The notes under the pieces: generated by a model
Seen by the model: only the letters and a program-made list of their open reading frames with translations
Told to the model about the DNA's origin: nothing
Databases searched by the model: none
Translations under genes and position numbers: made by a program
Shown: positions 33,835-43,866 of the stretch, piece after piece
Layout of the letters: every line of letters begins with the position of its first letter
Numbering within the stretch: position 1 is the first letter of the stretch
Source: Deltaproteobacteria bacterium UBA6601
Lineage (GTDB): Bacteria > Myxococcota_A > UBA796 > UBA9615
NCBI GenBank assembly: GCA_002433485.1
Contig: DJIF01000051.1
Span: forward strand, 22,942-86,941
Direction of reading: 5' to 3'
DNA: 64,000 bases

Positions 33835-36800
33835 TGGGGTTGCGCCTGTCCTCCTTGCTGGCCAATTGGACGGGGCGCCTGTTGCTGGGTGCTTCGCTGT
33901 CTTTGTCCTTGCTGTTGGGCCTGCTGTTGGGTTTGTTGTTGGTGGTGCACAGCGAGTCAGGCTCGCGTCAGGCCCTTGCCTTTTCCATGCCGCATCTCAA
34001 CCGTTTACTTCCCGGTGAAATTCGGTACTCCGGAATTGCCGGTGAGCTTGGTGGAGAGCTGCAGTTGTTCGATGTGGAGGTTCTCGATGATCGAGGGGAG
34101 ATCTGCCTGAGAGCGTCCCGTTTGTTGGTGAGCTGGGATCTTTGGGATCTGACTGGCCGTTCCGTTGCGATTCGGCGAGTGCAGTTGGATGAACCGAAGC
34201 TCAGTCTGGTTTCGCGGAGCGACGGTAGACTCAATCTAACCGCTGCCTTTGTGGCCGAGGACCAAGGCGCCGATCAGACTGCGAACACTGCGCCTCCATG
34301 GCGAGTAAGTCTTGCTTCCGTGGCTTTTGTTGGCGGCGCTGTCGAGCTGTTCAGTGAGGCTGAGTCCGAAGCCAGTATTTACTTTGATGGCCTGGATCTG
34401 AGTGGCTCTTATCTTCTTGATGCAGGGCAGCAGCGCATCGATCTGGAGTCTCTGAGTGGGTCTCTACAGAGGCCGCTGAAGCTGCCGGATTTGAGACTCT
34501 CAGGGGCCTTTTCCATTGCTCAGGCTGCGCTTGAGGTGGCTGGTATCGAGGCCTTCTGGAAAGGCAGCCGATTGTCCCTAACTGGCTCCATTACTGATCT
34601 GGCGAGTCCGCGCATGGAGCTGCTTCTCGGCATGGATGATTTTGATCTCAAGGCTTTGGGTGAGCTCTTTGGAGAGTCACGGTTGCGAGGAAGTCTTGGT
34701 GGACAGCTGAAAATCCAAGGCCCACCTGCTGCATTGTTCGCGAAGGGGGAGCTTGAGCTTGGCGGAGCTCGCATCAGGATCTTAGAGCTGGCCCTTGATC
34801 CCGCTTTAGGTGAGCTGGGTCATAGGATTCGAGTTGGGGTAACCGATCTAGCTTTGTCAGAGTTGCTGGATGTCCCGGCTGAGCTACCACCGAAGGTCAC
34901 TGGAAGTGTGGTCTGGAGCGGCTCTCGCTCTTCTGCTTCAGGCCTGACCGGTGAGCTTGAGCTGACCTTTGATCCTTTGAAGATTGGCGTTTCGGAGGTT
35001 GAGCTACGGCGGGCCTTGCTAGGTCTTAGAGGCGACCTGGTTGAGTTACGGGCTCTGTCTGCAGCGGTTGCTGGCGGTCGCTTGAGCGCTGTTGGCTCCA
35101 GCTCGTTGCAAAGCGGTGACTTCAGTCTTGATGTGGAGGCTAATTTTGACAGCCTGACTGAGCTGGGGGAGAGCCTGGGACTGCTGGGTTTGAGTGGCGG
35201 TCTCGAGCTGCGAAGCGCCCTGGCCGGGAACTGGAGGGAGGGGATTTCTTCTGTAATCACAAGCAGTGGCGAGCTGCAGGCAGCAGCCCTTTCCCAGGCC
35301 CAGAGACGATGCGAGCGCCTTGAGGGCAGCTGGAATCTTGAGTTTGGCTTCGGTGCAGAACAGATCTCGGTGGTGGGGAACTCGGACCTGCGTGCTAAGC
35401 GTCTGTTGGTACCGGGTCTTCCGCCGCTCTCTTGGGCTTCGCTGAAGGCCCTGGGCAAAGGTAGCCTGCTAGATCTTGAAGTTCGTGCTGGCGATGGTCC
35501 GGAACTGATTGCTGCTGTCGCTACCGAGCTTGATTGGCGGCGCAGCCCGATCCTCTCGCTGCGTGGTGATCGTCTGGAATTGTTGATCGGGGACCTGGTT
35601 CTACAGAGCAGTGAGCCTTTTGTGGTCACCGGATATGAGGGTCGCTATAGCCTGGATCGATTGTTGATCGAGTCGGGAGTTGCTCAGCTTGCGGTGCAGG
35701 CTCAATACGATTCTGTGGCGGGGAGTCTTGCTGCCAGTTTGCGGGCCAGTGGGTTTGAATTTATTGCTCTCGGTAGCGCACTGCAGCGGTTGGGCTGGAT
35801 GGAGCAGAGTCCGGAGGCGGGCTTTGCCGGGGGCAAGCTCGATCTATTACAGCTCAAGGTGCGAGGCGCCCTGGCCAGCCCTACCCTGTTGTTTTCGACT
35901 CGCGTCCAGCAGCTTGAGGTTGCTGGTCGCGGGCCTTTGGATCTGCAGGCGAACCTGCAGGCTCAGGATGGCAGCGTCCGTGGAGAGCTTGCCCTGGGCG
36001 ACTTTCTCTTGCTGGAGTTGAACAAGCTCCCACTGGCTCTGCGCTTGGTCGGTGGTTCTGCGTTTGAACTTGATCCTGAAGGTGGCTGGGACCTTAAGGG
36101 CCGACTCGAAAGAATCGGCCTCAAGGAGCTCTCAGTGCTCTCACCTGCTTTGCTTACGGAGAGGCTGGGTGGAGGCCAGCTGCGGGGTGGATTTCAGCTT
36201 TCAGGTAGCAGTCAAAACCCCAAGTTAAGACTGGATCTTGGTCTCTCGGAGCTTGAGCTTGCTGAGCAGCGGTTACACGGACAGTTGGGGCTTTTGGTTG
36301 AGGAGGGGGTTCTGCGCTTTGAGGATGCGTTGCTAAGGACTGCCGGGGCAGGCAGGGTGCTGGAACTCAAGGGGCAGGCAGCTTCACTGCTCGGCCCCTG
36401 GTTGCTTCATCACCTGGGACCTAAGGGCTACCGTAAACAAGAGGCCCCACCCATGTTTGGGGAGCTGGAGCTTAGTGCGCAGAGTCGTAAGCTGCCGATG
36501 GGACTGGTGCACTTGTTCGCGCCCGGGTTGACCCCCCTCACCGGGGCCCTACAGGGAGAGGTCAGAGTCACCGGCTCTGCGGTAACTCCCACTGGACAAG
36601 CAGAGCTTCGCCTGCTGGGCGGTCGGGTTGGCCAGGAGAAGCTACGAGATCTCAGGATTGATCTGGGCCTACAGGGCTCAAGGCTTAGTGGGGAGTTGTT
36701 GGTTCAGGGGCAGAGCGGTGGCAGCCTTGGTGGGCAGCTTTCCAGCTCGATTCGGTTGAAGCCCGGACTCGGTATGGCAGAGCGCTTCTCCGAGCCAGAT

Positions 36801-38249
36801 TTGCGCGCCGAGCTAACTGGTGATGGTTTCCCACTTGCCCTCCTGACCGCCTTTGTTCCAGGGACCAGTGAGCCTAGCGGTGAGCTACGGGTTGATGGGG
36901 TGGTTGGAGGCTCGCTGGCCGAGCCGGAGCCGCAGATTGATGTTGAGTTGCTTGGCGCGCGGCTCTGCCATGAAGGGACCTCAATTTGTTATGAGGAGTT
37001 GAACCTGGGAGCCCGACTGGAGAGCAGCCGACTGTCGCTAACAGATCTGTCATTTAAGACTGTTCCTCAGGTTAGAAACCCCCTGGATCTGGTGCGCAGT
37101 GCCCGCTCAACTCGAGATCGTGCGCGGTTCTCGATGGATGGTTTTGTGCTGTTGAAAGAAGGTCGTCCAGGATGGACCGAAGTCGATGTTCGATTTGAGC
37201 AGGCCTGGGCTTCCTATACCGAACAGCTCAAGGTCCAATTGGACGGAGCATTAAAGGTGCGTGGTTACCATCCGGCGCTTAAGCTCAGCGGCGAGACCGA
37301 ACTGCAGAATGTGCGTCTTGATCTGGGCCGATCCAGCATCCGTAGGGAGACTCAGAGCCTTGATCTGGCGCCGCAATTGCGGGTCCATCGGGGTGAGGGG
37401 CTGCCGCAACTGGTCACTCCATCTTCACCTGCAGAGCAGGTACAGGAACCGAGCTTGTTGGACCGACTGCTGCAGTCGGCTGAGGCAGACGTTAACGTTC
37501 GCCTTGGTAACAACGTGCGAGCGAACTTAGCGGTTGGTGTTGCCGGGCAGGGCAGTGAAGCGCTGGCGGCCGTCAACCTGTTGGGTAGCATCGAACCTGA
37601 GCTTGTTCTGGGTGGAGCCTTGAACCTCAATCATCAGGATCAGGCCAGTTCCATCACCGGTGCGATCCAGATGGAGCGAGGCAGTCGCTTGAAGGTGCTC
37701 ACTCGGGACTTTGAGATGGAGCCTGGCAGTTCCATTGAGTTTGTTGGCAAGATTCCCGACTCTCAGCTGAATTTAAGGGCTACCTATTCTTCGCGCTTTG
37801 GTCCGGTCACCGTGGTCGTAACGGAGCGAATGGCATCGCCCAGCATTCGCTTTGAGTCCGAGGTGTTTGAGGATCAGGCGGACATCCTCAGCGTCTTGGT
37901 GACCGGTAAGCCCATTGCCGAATTGAGTACTGCTGAGGGTAGCCAGGCACTCTCTGGAGTGGCTGGTGCGCTGGCTGGCTTTGGCACCAAAGCGTTTGGT
38001 CGTTACACCCCTTTTGATTCTCTGGTGGTTGATATCGGCGACGATCTCTCTTCGGGCTCGGCAGAGGCAGGCAAAGCTCTTGGCCCGAAAGTTTTTCTTT
38101 TGACTCGCTTTCGCTGGGGCACAGAAGAGGGGGAGAATCGAATTGAGGGACAGCTTGAAGTACAGCTTGATCCCAGGCTGTACCTTGAGACTGTCATGGG
38201 CGATCGTCTTCAGGGAGCCATTCAATTGGTCTGGAAGCGACAGTTTTAG
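33834..38249 (+). CDS. tamB: TamB-like inner membrane protein (AsmA-like, translocation module)
   Basis: This 1471-residue protein has an N-terminal TM anchor (LLLGASLSLSLLLGLLLGLLL, about residues 15-37). A very long repetitive beta-structure follows, of the bridge-like lipid-transfer kind, and a TamB C-terminal domain (about 1120-1471) includes QAEVNVRLGNNV-like and GRYTPFDSLVVDIGDD motifs. It would span the periplasm and dock on the Omp85 partner. The ATG overlaps the tamA stop (TGATG). Longer than E. coli TamB (1259). Confidence 0.88.
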   Translation: MGLRLSSLLANWTGRLLLGASLSLSLLLGLLLGLLLVVHSESGSRQALAFSMPHLNRLLPGEIRYSGIAGELGGELQLFDVEVLDDRGEICLRASRLLVSWDLWDLTGRSVAIRRVQLDEPKLSLVSRSDGRLNLTAAFVAEDQGADQTANTAPPWRVSLASVAFVGGAVELFSEAESEASIYFDGLDLSGSYLLDAGQQRIDLESLSGSLQRPLKLPDLRLSGAFSIAQAALEVAGIEAFWKGSRLSLTGSITDLASPRMELLLGMDDFDLKALGELFGESRLRGSLGGQLKIQGPPAALFAKGELELGGARIRILELALDPALGELGHRIRVGVTDLALSELLDVPAELPPKVTGSVVWSGSRSSASGLTGELELTFDPLKIGVSEVELRRALLGLRGDLVELRALSAAVAGGRLSAVGSSSLQSGDFSLDVEANFDSLTELGESLGLLGLSGGLELRSALAGNWREGISSVITSSGELQAAALSQAQRRCERLEGSWNLEFGFGAEQISVVGNSDLRAKRLLVPGLPPLSWASLKALGKGSLLDLEVRAGDGPELIAAVATELDWRRSPILSLRGDRLELLIGDLVLQSSEPFVVTGYEGRYSLDRLLIESGVAQLAVQAQYDSVAGSLAASLRASGFEFIALGSALQRLGWMEQSPEAGFAGGKLDLLQLKVRGALASPTLLFSTRVQQLEVAGRGPLDLQANLQAQDGSVRGELALGDFLLLELNKLPLALRLVGGSAFELDPEGGWDLKGRLERIGLKELSVLSPALLTERLGGGQLRGGFQLSGSSQNPKLRLDLGLSELELAEQRLHGQLGLLVEEGVLRFEDALLRTAGAGRVLELKGQAASLLGPWLLHHLGPKGYRKQEAPPMFGELELSAQSRKLPMGLVHLFAPGLTPLTGALQGEVRVTGSAVTPTGQAELRLLGGRVGQEKLRDLRIDLGLQGSRLSGELLVQGQSGGSLGGQLSSSIRLKPGLGMAERFSEPDLRAELTGDGFPLALLTAFVPGTSEPSGELRVDGVVGGSLAEPEPQIDVELLGARLCHEGTSICYEELNLGARLESSRLSLTDLSFKTVPQVRNPLDLVRSARSTRDRARFSMDGFVLLKEGRPGWTEVDVRFEQAWASYTEQLKVQLDGALKVRGYHPALKLSGETELQNVRLDLGRSSIRRETQSLDLAPQLRVHRGEGLPQLVTPSSPAEQVQEPSLLDRLLQSAEADVNVRLGNNVRANLAVGVAGQGSEALAAVNLLGSIEPELVLGGALNLNHQDQASSITGAIQMERGSRLKVLTRDFEMEPGSSIEFVGKIPDSQLNLRATYSSRFGPVTVVVTERMASPSIRFESEVFEDQADILSVLVTGKPIAELSTAEGSQALSGVAGALAGFGTKAFGRYTPFDSLVVDIGDDLSSGSAEAGKALGPKVFLLTRFRWGTEEGENRIEGQLEVQLDPRLYLETVMGDRLQGAIQLVWKRQF

Positions 38250-38263
38250 CGGAGGTCGGGTCG

Positions 38264-38506
38264 GTGGTTCGGGCAGTGGTAGGTACGGTGTTCTTGCTGG
38301 TGGGTGCTTTGGTCTACACCTACAACACGGAGTCGCCTGATTCGAAGATCGTGTTTCGCGTTGAGCATGATCATCGCGTCTGGGGCGTTGGGGAGGACGC
38401 TACAGCTGCCATCTTGTTGGGGATTGGCGTGTTGTTGCTTGCTAGCGGAGCTTTGCGCTGGCTGCGGACCTATGGGGCCACGGCGGAGGGCGAGGGTGAG
38501 GAGTGA
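38264..38506 (+). CDS. Small two-TM membrane protein
   Basis: This 80-residue protein has two hydrophobic segments (about residues 3-20 and 46-64) with a polar stretch between, and an acidic tail. The start is GTG 38264 with GGAGG (38251-38255) eight bases before it. It is placed 14 bp after tamB, so it is probably co-transcribed. No family was recognised. Confidence 0.65.
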   Translation: MVRAVVGTVFLLVGALVYTYNTESPDSKIVFRVEHDHRVWGVGEDATAAILLGIGVLLLASGALRWLRTYGATAEGEGEE

Positions 38507-38576
38507 GAGAATGCATCTTCGACCAACGAAGTCCGACAGTTCGCCGGGAGCAGCTCAAGGTGAATAGAATTCGGCG

Positions 38577-40226
38577 GTGAACTCGAATCCAAAGGTTAGG
38601 CGAAGTCGTGCTAGCTCGACTTCTGGGCAGCATCTGCCAGGACGGGGTTTGACTCTACGGCGTAGGGTGCTGCTCGGTTATACGGCGATGTTGCTGCTCT
38701 TTGGTGGGGTGATGACTGCAGCTCTGTATGAGATGCGCAGCACTCAGGCGAGCCTCGCCAGCTTGTCTGCGGGCTACCTGCCGCTGTCGAGAGAGCTGGT
38801 TGGGGCCAGGTCCTGGCCCCTTGGCCTGGAGCTTCAGCCGGATCAGCAACCAGAGCGCTTAATGCGGGTTAGAAACGCAGAACTGTTCGTGATTCAGCGG
38901 ATGGACGCGCAGCTTCAGCGAGCCGCTCAGATGGCTCAGGCGATGGAGGACTCAGAGCTGGAAGCGACCGGCTCGCTGGAAGTCGTTGGATTGAGCTTTG
39001 AGCTGGAGGAGTGTCGGGAGTTGTTGGCTCAGTATCGCCAGCAGCATGATCGCTTTGTCCAGCTCATGGAAGCAGGCGGCCAAGGAAGTGAGCAGTCGGT
39101 TGAGGAGTTGGTTGCCTTGCGCAAGGCCATTGAGCAGCGGCTCAAGAAACTGGGCCGTAATGTGGCTCGGCTGCTCTCGGAGGTGGTCTCCAACACCGAG
39201 CGCAGCCAGCGCGATGCCTTGTTGGCGATGGTCGGTCTGTCCATCGTTGCCTTTATTCTCAGCTTGCTGCTGTTGGTCTCTACCAACTTCATCTTGCGAC
39301 CTATTCGCCAGCTCATTATCAGCGCTGAGCGCATTGGCGAAGGCAAGCTGGATGAGCGGGTCTCTGTTGAGAGCCGCGATGAGGTGGCAAGGCTGGCTTC
39401 GGCCTTTAACGCCATGGCAGATTCTCTTCAGGAGCGGGAAGGTCGCCTTGAGGAGCGTTCTCGACAGCTGGAGCAGGCGGTTACAGATCTGCAGGAGTCT
39501 CAGGAAGCGCTGATTCGCAGCGAGAGACTGGCAACGATCGGTCAGATGGCGGCCCAGATTGCTCATGAGGTGAGAAACCCTCTCAATGCGCTGGGCCTAA
39601 ACGCTGAGTTGCTCGCCGATGATCTGGATTCGGGTGAATCTGACTCAGCCCAGGCGCTGTTGGTGGGAATCCGGGCAGAGGTGGCTCGACTCACACGGAT
39701 CACCGAGGACTACCTGAACCTCGGCCGGTTGCCCCCCTTGAGTCTCCAGCCGCACTCTTTAGAGACCTTGATTGATGAATTGATTAGCTTTCAGGGTGCT
39801 GATCTCAGTGCGAGCGGCGTCGAAGTTCAGTGCGATTGGCCCGTTGAGTTGCCTCAAGTAGAGATCGATGCTGCGCAGCTTCGCCAGGCGCTGCTCAATA
39901 TTGTTCGTAATGCGGCTGAAGCGCTGGTGGGCGGTGGGGGCGTTCTGCGCTTAAGCGCCGAGCCTCAGGATCAGGGGGTCTGTCTGCGTATTGAGGATGA
40001 CGGCCCGGGCATGGACCCTGAACTTGTCGCACGGGTCTTTGACCCTTTCTTCTCGACCAAGGAGCAGGGTTCGGGCTTGGGTCTGCCCCTCACCCAGCAG
40101 GTGATCGAGGAACACGGTGGACGGATTAGGTGTACAAGCAGAGTGGGTGACGGTACGACTTTCACCATCTGGTTGCCGGCAGTCCAGCCTGCTTCCTCGC
40201 ACTCCACAGGAGAGGTGGCGCCTTGA
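38577..40226 (+). CDS. Sensor histidine kinase, NtrB-like, with HAMP domain
   Basis: This 549-residue kinase has TM1 (about 31-50), a periplasmic helical sensor region (about 51-215), TM2 (about 216-237), a HAMP linker, a coiled coil, the phospho-acceptor block QIAHEVRNPLNAL, N box NIVRNAAEA, G1 DDGPGM and G2 GSGLGLPL. It starts at GTG 38577. The partner response regulator begins 1 bp after its stop, so they form a two-component pair. The signal is unknown. Confidence 0.92.
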   Translation: MNSNPKVRRSRASSTSGQHLPGRGLTLRRRVLLGYTAMLLLFGGVMTAALYEMRSTQASLASLSAGYLPLSRELVGARSWPLGLELQPDQQPERLMRVRNAELFVIQRMDAQLQRAAQMAQAMEDSELEATGSLEVVGLSFELEECRELLAQYRQQHDRFVQLMEAGGQGSEQSVEELVALRKAIEQRLKKLGRNVARLLSEVVSNTERSQRDALLAMVGLSIVAFILSLLLLVSTNFILRPIRQLIISAERIGEGKLDERVSVESRDEVARLASAFNAMADSLQEREGRLEERSRQLEQAVTDLQESQEALIRSERLATIGQMAAQIAHEVRNPLNALGLNAELLADDLDSGESDSAQALLVGIRAEVARLTRITEDYLNLGRLPPLSLQPHSLETLIDELISFQGADLSASGVEVQCDWPVELPQVEIDAAQLRQALLNIVRNAAEALVGGGGVLRLSAEPQDQGVCLRIEDDGPGMDPELVARVFDPFFSTKEQGSGLGLPLTQQVIEEHGGRIRCTSRVGDGTTFTIWLPAVQPASSHSTGEVAP

Positions 40227-40227
40227 A

Positions 40228-41610
40228 ATGAGCACAGAGGGAACTCGAGTGCTGGTGGTCGACGATGAGGAGAGCAACCTCAAGGTCTTGCAGCGGGTGC
40301 TTGAGAAAGAGGGCTATCAGGTAGATCTCGCCAACAACGGACCAGAGGGCTTGGATGCGCTTCGAGCGGCCTCTCCAGCCCTGCTTCTCACCGACCTGAA
40401 GATGCCCGGCATGGACGGTCTTGAGCTGCTTAAGGCCGCTCGAGCGGTCTCGCCGGCTACAGAAGTCATTCTGATGACCGCCCATGGGACTGTGGAATTG
40501 GCAGTTGAGGCGATGAAGGAGGGTGCCTATGACTTCATCACCAAGCCTCTTAAGCGGCATGACATTGTCCGAGCCGTTGGCAAGGGCATTGAGAAGGCCA
40601 TGCTGGTTTCTGAGAATCGACGCCTTCGTGAGCAGATAGCCGCTGTTAGTGGGGAGGGGCCTGGCGCGCAGGTGATCGGTAGAAGCGCGCCGTTTCGCGC
40701 TGTTATGGATGTGATCGATCAGGTAGCGCCTTCAGAGGCCACGGTACTCATTTCAGGAGAGTCCGGTACCGGAAAGGAAGTCCTGGCGAGAGCTATTCAC
40801 CGGCTAAGTGCTCGTTCAGCTGAGGCGATGATTGCGGTGAACTGTGCGGCCATTCCCGAGAATCTGATTGAGTCGGAGCTGTTCGGCTACGAGAAGGGTG
40901 CCTTTACCGGGGCCGCTGATCGGAAACCAGGCCGGTTCGAACTGGCTGATGGAGGGACTTTGTTCCTTGATGAGGTAGGTGAACTCTCCTCTTCCGCCCA
41001 GGTGAAGTTGTTGCGGGCAATCCAGGAAGGCGAGTTCGAGCGTGTAGGAGGAACAACTACGGTGGCGGTCGATGTGCGTATCGTGGCTGCGACCAACCGG
41101 GACTTGGAGCGCGCTGTTGCGCAACGCAGCTTTCGTGAGGATCTTTACTATCGACTCAATGTCATCCCGTTAAAGCTTCCACCGTTGCGCGAGCGTCGAG
41201 ATGACATCTCGCTGCTCGCTGCGTTCTTTGTTGCTCGCTATGCATTGCGCAATGGCAAACAGATCAAGGGAATCACCGATGAGGCTCTTCAAGCGCTCAT
41301 AGCGTATCGCTGGCCGGGCAACATTCGCGAGCTTGAGAATTGTATTGAGCGTGCTGTGGTGCTGTGTCGGACCGATCAGTTGGGAGCAGCTGATCTCCCT
41401 CGTCACATGCAGCCTGAGGGACATGGAGGGCCCCGTCAGATCGTATTTGCAATTGGCACACCTCTACGTGAGCTGGAACGAGTCGCTATCGATGAGACCC
41501 TTCGCTATACGGGTGGTGATAAGAAGCTTGCTGCTCGGCTGTTGGGGATTGCTGCTCGCACGATCTATCGGCGTTTGGAGGGGGAACGCGGCGATGGGGA
41601 GAACTCGTGA
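40228..41610 (+). CDS. Sigma54-dependent response regulator (NtrC family)
   Basis: This 460-residue protein has a receiver domain with acceptor Asp in LLLTDLKMPGMDG (about residue 53), a sigma54-activating AAA+ domain with Walker A GESGTGKE, the GAFTGA loop that touches sigma54, and Walker B TLFLDEVGE. A Fis-type HTH at the C-terminus reads KKLAARLLGIAARTIYRRLE. It would drive sigma54 promoters in response to the adjacent histidine kinase. Its 3' end overlaps folK. Confidence 0.94.
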   Translation: MSTEGTRVLVVDDEESNLKVLQRVLEKEGYQVDLANNGPEGLDALRAASPALLLTDLKMPGMDGLELLKAARAVSPATEVILMTAHGTVELAVEAMKEGAYDFITKPLKRHDIVRAVGKGIEKAMLVSENRRLREQIAAVSGEGPGAQVIGRSAPFRAVMDVIDQVAPSEATVLISGESGTGKEVLARAIHRLSARSAEAMIAVNCAAIPENLIESELFGYEKGAFTGAADRKPGRFELADGGTLFLDEVGELSSSAQVKLLRAIQEGEFERVGGTTTVAVDVRIVAATNRDLERAVAQRSFREDLYYRLNVIPLKLPPLRERRDDISLLAAFFVARYALRNGKQIKGITDEALQALIAYRWPGNIRELENCIERAVVLCRTDQLGAADLPRHMQPEGHGGPRQIVFAIGTPLRELERVAIDETLRYTGGDKKLAARLLGIAARTIYRRLEGERGDGENS

Positions 41611-42197
41611 TCGCTTCGCCTCAGGGAACTGGGCTGGAGGTCTGGATTGGGCTGGGGTCCAATCTGGGTGATCGGTTTGCAAATTTGCAAGCTGCCGCTG
41701 CCTGGTTTGTGGAGGCCGATCTTGAGCTCTCGCCGATCTTTGAGACGGCGCCCTGGGGCTTGATCGATCAGCCTTGGTTCCTCAACGCCGTCGCCCGACT
41801 GGTCTGGAGCCAATCGCCACAGCAGTTGCTCGATGCTTGTCTGGCCTGCGAGGCGCACCTGGGAAGGGTTCGTGGGGTTCGGAACGGGCCAAGGATCATC
41901 GACATTGATGTGCTGATGTTTGGAGATCGGATTGTTCGTGATTCAGGATTGCGAATTCCCCATCCTGGGATCGCTCAGCGGCGCTCAGTGCTCGAGCCCT
42001 GGGCACAGATGGCGCCAGCCTTGCTCATTCCCGAATTAGATCGGACCGTCGCTGATCTACGTGATGCTGCCGTTGTGCGCTTTACCGATCAACAGGTGCA
42101 TCCCTTTGGCACTTCAGGATCAGTGAAGCAGCCCCTCGATCTGGAGGCGTTGGGATCGCACGGAGTCGGCCAGACTGAATTGTCCGCGGGCTCTTAG
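41607..42197 (+). CDS. folK: Hydroxymethyl-dihydropterin pyrophosphokinase
   Basis: This 196-residue protein has the FolK signatures GLGSNLGDR, PIFETAPWG, WFLNAV and GPRIIDIDVLMFGD followed by RIPHPGIAQR. It transfers pyrophosphate from ATP to 6-hydroxymethyl-dihydropterin in folate synthesis. It starts at GTG 41607, overlapping the regulator stop. The final 25-35 residues extend past the usual end and overlap the convergent kinase gene by 78 bp. Confidence 0.93.
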   Translation: MIASPQGTGLEVWIGLGSNLGDRFANLQAAAAWFVEADLELSPIFETAPWGLIDQPWFLNAVARLVWSQSPQQLLDACLACEAHLGRVRGVRNGPRIIDIDVLMFGDRIVRDSGLRIPHPGIAQRRSVLEPWAQMAPALLIPELDRTVADLRDAAVVRFTDQQVHPFGTSGSVKQPLDLEALGSHGVGQTELSAGS

Positions 42198-43130
42198 TAA
42201 CGAGTGTTCTCCGTGGCTGGGGGCGATCTTGTTGTCCCAGCCGAAGAAGTCTTCTCGTAGGGCATCGGTGGCGAAGCGGGAACTTAGCTCAAGACAGATC
42301 CGCTCGATCCCTCCTGGAAGAGCCTCCAGTTCTTCGGCTCCGACGGGCCGTACTGCGAGGTAGGCCTGGGCCGAAGCCTTGAAAAGTTCCAGATCGAAGT
42401 TTGAGGTTTCCTGATCCTCGCCGGCCCGGTTGCACCAGCTACGCCAGGCATCTCCCAGTTCTGCATCCAGAGGCAACATGGCCAGGGTGTCCAGATCCAG
42501 CAGACAGTGCCCGAGCCCCTGGTCGGTGAAGCGAAGGTTGCTGATCTTTAGATCGCCGTGGGCAAGCAGCCGTGGCATTTCCAAGCTGCCCTCCCAGCTG
42601 TCCCAGGCCTTGAAGATGGATTCGGCCAAGGCTGATATCTCACTCCATAGGGGATGCTCTTGTCGCTCTTGGAGGGTCTGCTGGAGACGCTTCATGTGGG
42701 CAACGGTATCGTGACCTGCCGGACGCTGGAATACGAACTTGTGGTCCAGATCAGCGGTGGCAAGGTGCCAGCGAGCCACCAGTGCTCCGGCTTCGGCGGC
42801 CATTTGCGGATCGGAGAGGCTGTCGTAGCTCTTACCCGGCACCCAACTGAGCGCCCGCCAACAGCGATCATCCTGATCAACCCAGGACAATGCTCCTGCA
42901 TCGGTGGGAATCAGACGTGGGGTTGGCATTCCTCTTGCCTCAAGATGGGCTGTGATCGCGTTGATATCCTCGTTAACTTCAGGCTGGAAGATCGAGTGAA
43001 GACGCTGAACAACGGCGCGTGGCGGCTCCCCTACGCTCCAGGTCGAGTTGATCAGCCCGCCATTCAGGGGCCGATGAGCTTGCTGGTGGAGACTTGACCA
43101 GGCTTCGAGAGGTAGTTTGGTGTCGGTCAC
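42120..43130 (-). CDS. APH-family phosphotransferase
   Basis: This 336-residue protein has the aminoglycoside phosphotransferase-like kinase fold: N-lobe LINSTWSV, catalytic loop LLAHGDLKISNLRF and metal-binding Asp in CLLDLDTLAML. Members act on choline, homoserine, sugars or antibiotics; the substrate cannot be read here. GTG 43130-43128 was chosen (VTDTKLPLEAW) since upstream sequence lacks coding character. It overlaps the 3' end of folK and is divergent from the cytochrome gene. Confidence 0.8.
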   Translation of the reverse strand: MTDTKLPLEAWSSLHQQAHRPLNGGLINSTWSVGEPPRAVVQRLHSIFQPEVNEDINAITAHLEARGMPTPRLIPTDAGALSWVDQDDRCWRALSWVPGKSYDSLSDPQMAAEAGALVARWHLATADLDHKFVFQRPAGHDTVAHMKRLQQTLQERQEHPLWSEISALAESIFKAWDSWEGSLEMPRLLAHGDLKISNLRFTDQGLGHCLLDLDTLAMLPLDAELGDAWRSWCNRAGEDQETSNFDLELFKASAQAYLAVRPVGAEELEALPGGIERICLELSSRFATDALREDFFGWDNKIAPSHGEHSLLRARGQFSLADSVRSQRLQIEGLLH

Positions 43131-43245
43131 GGGCCGATTGTACCCAAAGCTGGGCTTCAGGTTGTGCTTCCAGCGAGCTTGCTGACCTATACTTAAAGGG
43201 CGCCACGCCGAGGGCTGGTTTGTCGCCAGGGTGAAAGGTAGGTGA

Positions 43246-43860
43246 ATGCGGTCGAAGTTTATCCACGCGACCCTGCTTGGGCTGCTTTTAGTGTTGTATT
43301 CCTGCGCCACTGGCGAGGAGCAAGCGGCGCCCGAGGCAGCTCCTCAGGTTGAGCCCGAGTCCCGGTCAGAAAGTGGCTCAAAGCAGGCTGACGAACCTGT
43401 TATCGATGTCGTTGAGGTCGAACCTGCGCCGTCCGTTGCCATTTCGAAAGCGCCCAGCGCTTCCCCCCAGTTAACGCAAACAGTGGCGGCTATGACCCCT
43501 GAGCAGCGCAATCAGCCGAATCCTCTGGAAGCTGATGTGGAGGCGGCTGATCGGGGTCAACGGGACTATCAGACCGTTTGTAGCTCCTGTCACGGACCTG
43601 AAGGGGCCGGTGATGGTCCTGCAGCAGAGCACATCGCTGTTGCGCCTGCTGATCTGAGAAGCTCTGAGCTGCGCGCAGGTGAGCGTTTCGTGATTCTTCG
43701 TGATGGGGTTCCGGGAACCGCTATGCAGAGCTTTGCAGCAGCGATGAGCGAGCGGCAGATGTGGGGATTGGTCTCTTACATGGAGAGCTTGCGAACTGTT
43801 TCGGCTCGGCCCCAGGCGCCCCAGCCGACCGGCGATATGCCCGGTGACGAGGGTGGCTGA
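43246..43860 (+). CDS. Cytochrome c lipoprotein
   Basis: This 204-residue protein has a lipoprotein-type signal (LLGLLLVLYSCATG), a 75-residue Pro/Glu/Ser linker, and one class I cytochrome c domain with CSSCH (about residues 114-118) and a likely Met ligand in PGTAMQSF. It would carry electrons at the outer face of the inner membrane or the outer membrane. A TATACT -10-like element lies near 43188. No oxidase genes are near, so partners are unknown. Confidence 0.85.
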   Translation: MRSKFIHATLLGLLLVLYSCATGEEQAAPEAAPQVEPESRSESGSKQADEPVIDVVEVEPAPSVAISKAPSASPQLTQTVAAMTPEQRNQPNPLEADVEAADRGQRDYQTVCSSCHGPEGAGDGPAAEHIAVAPADLRSSELRAGERFVILRDGVPGTAMQSFAAAMSERQMWGLVSYMESLRTVSARPQAPQPTGDMPGDEGG

Positions 43861-43866
43861 ACTTGA

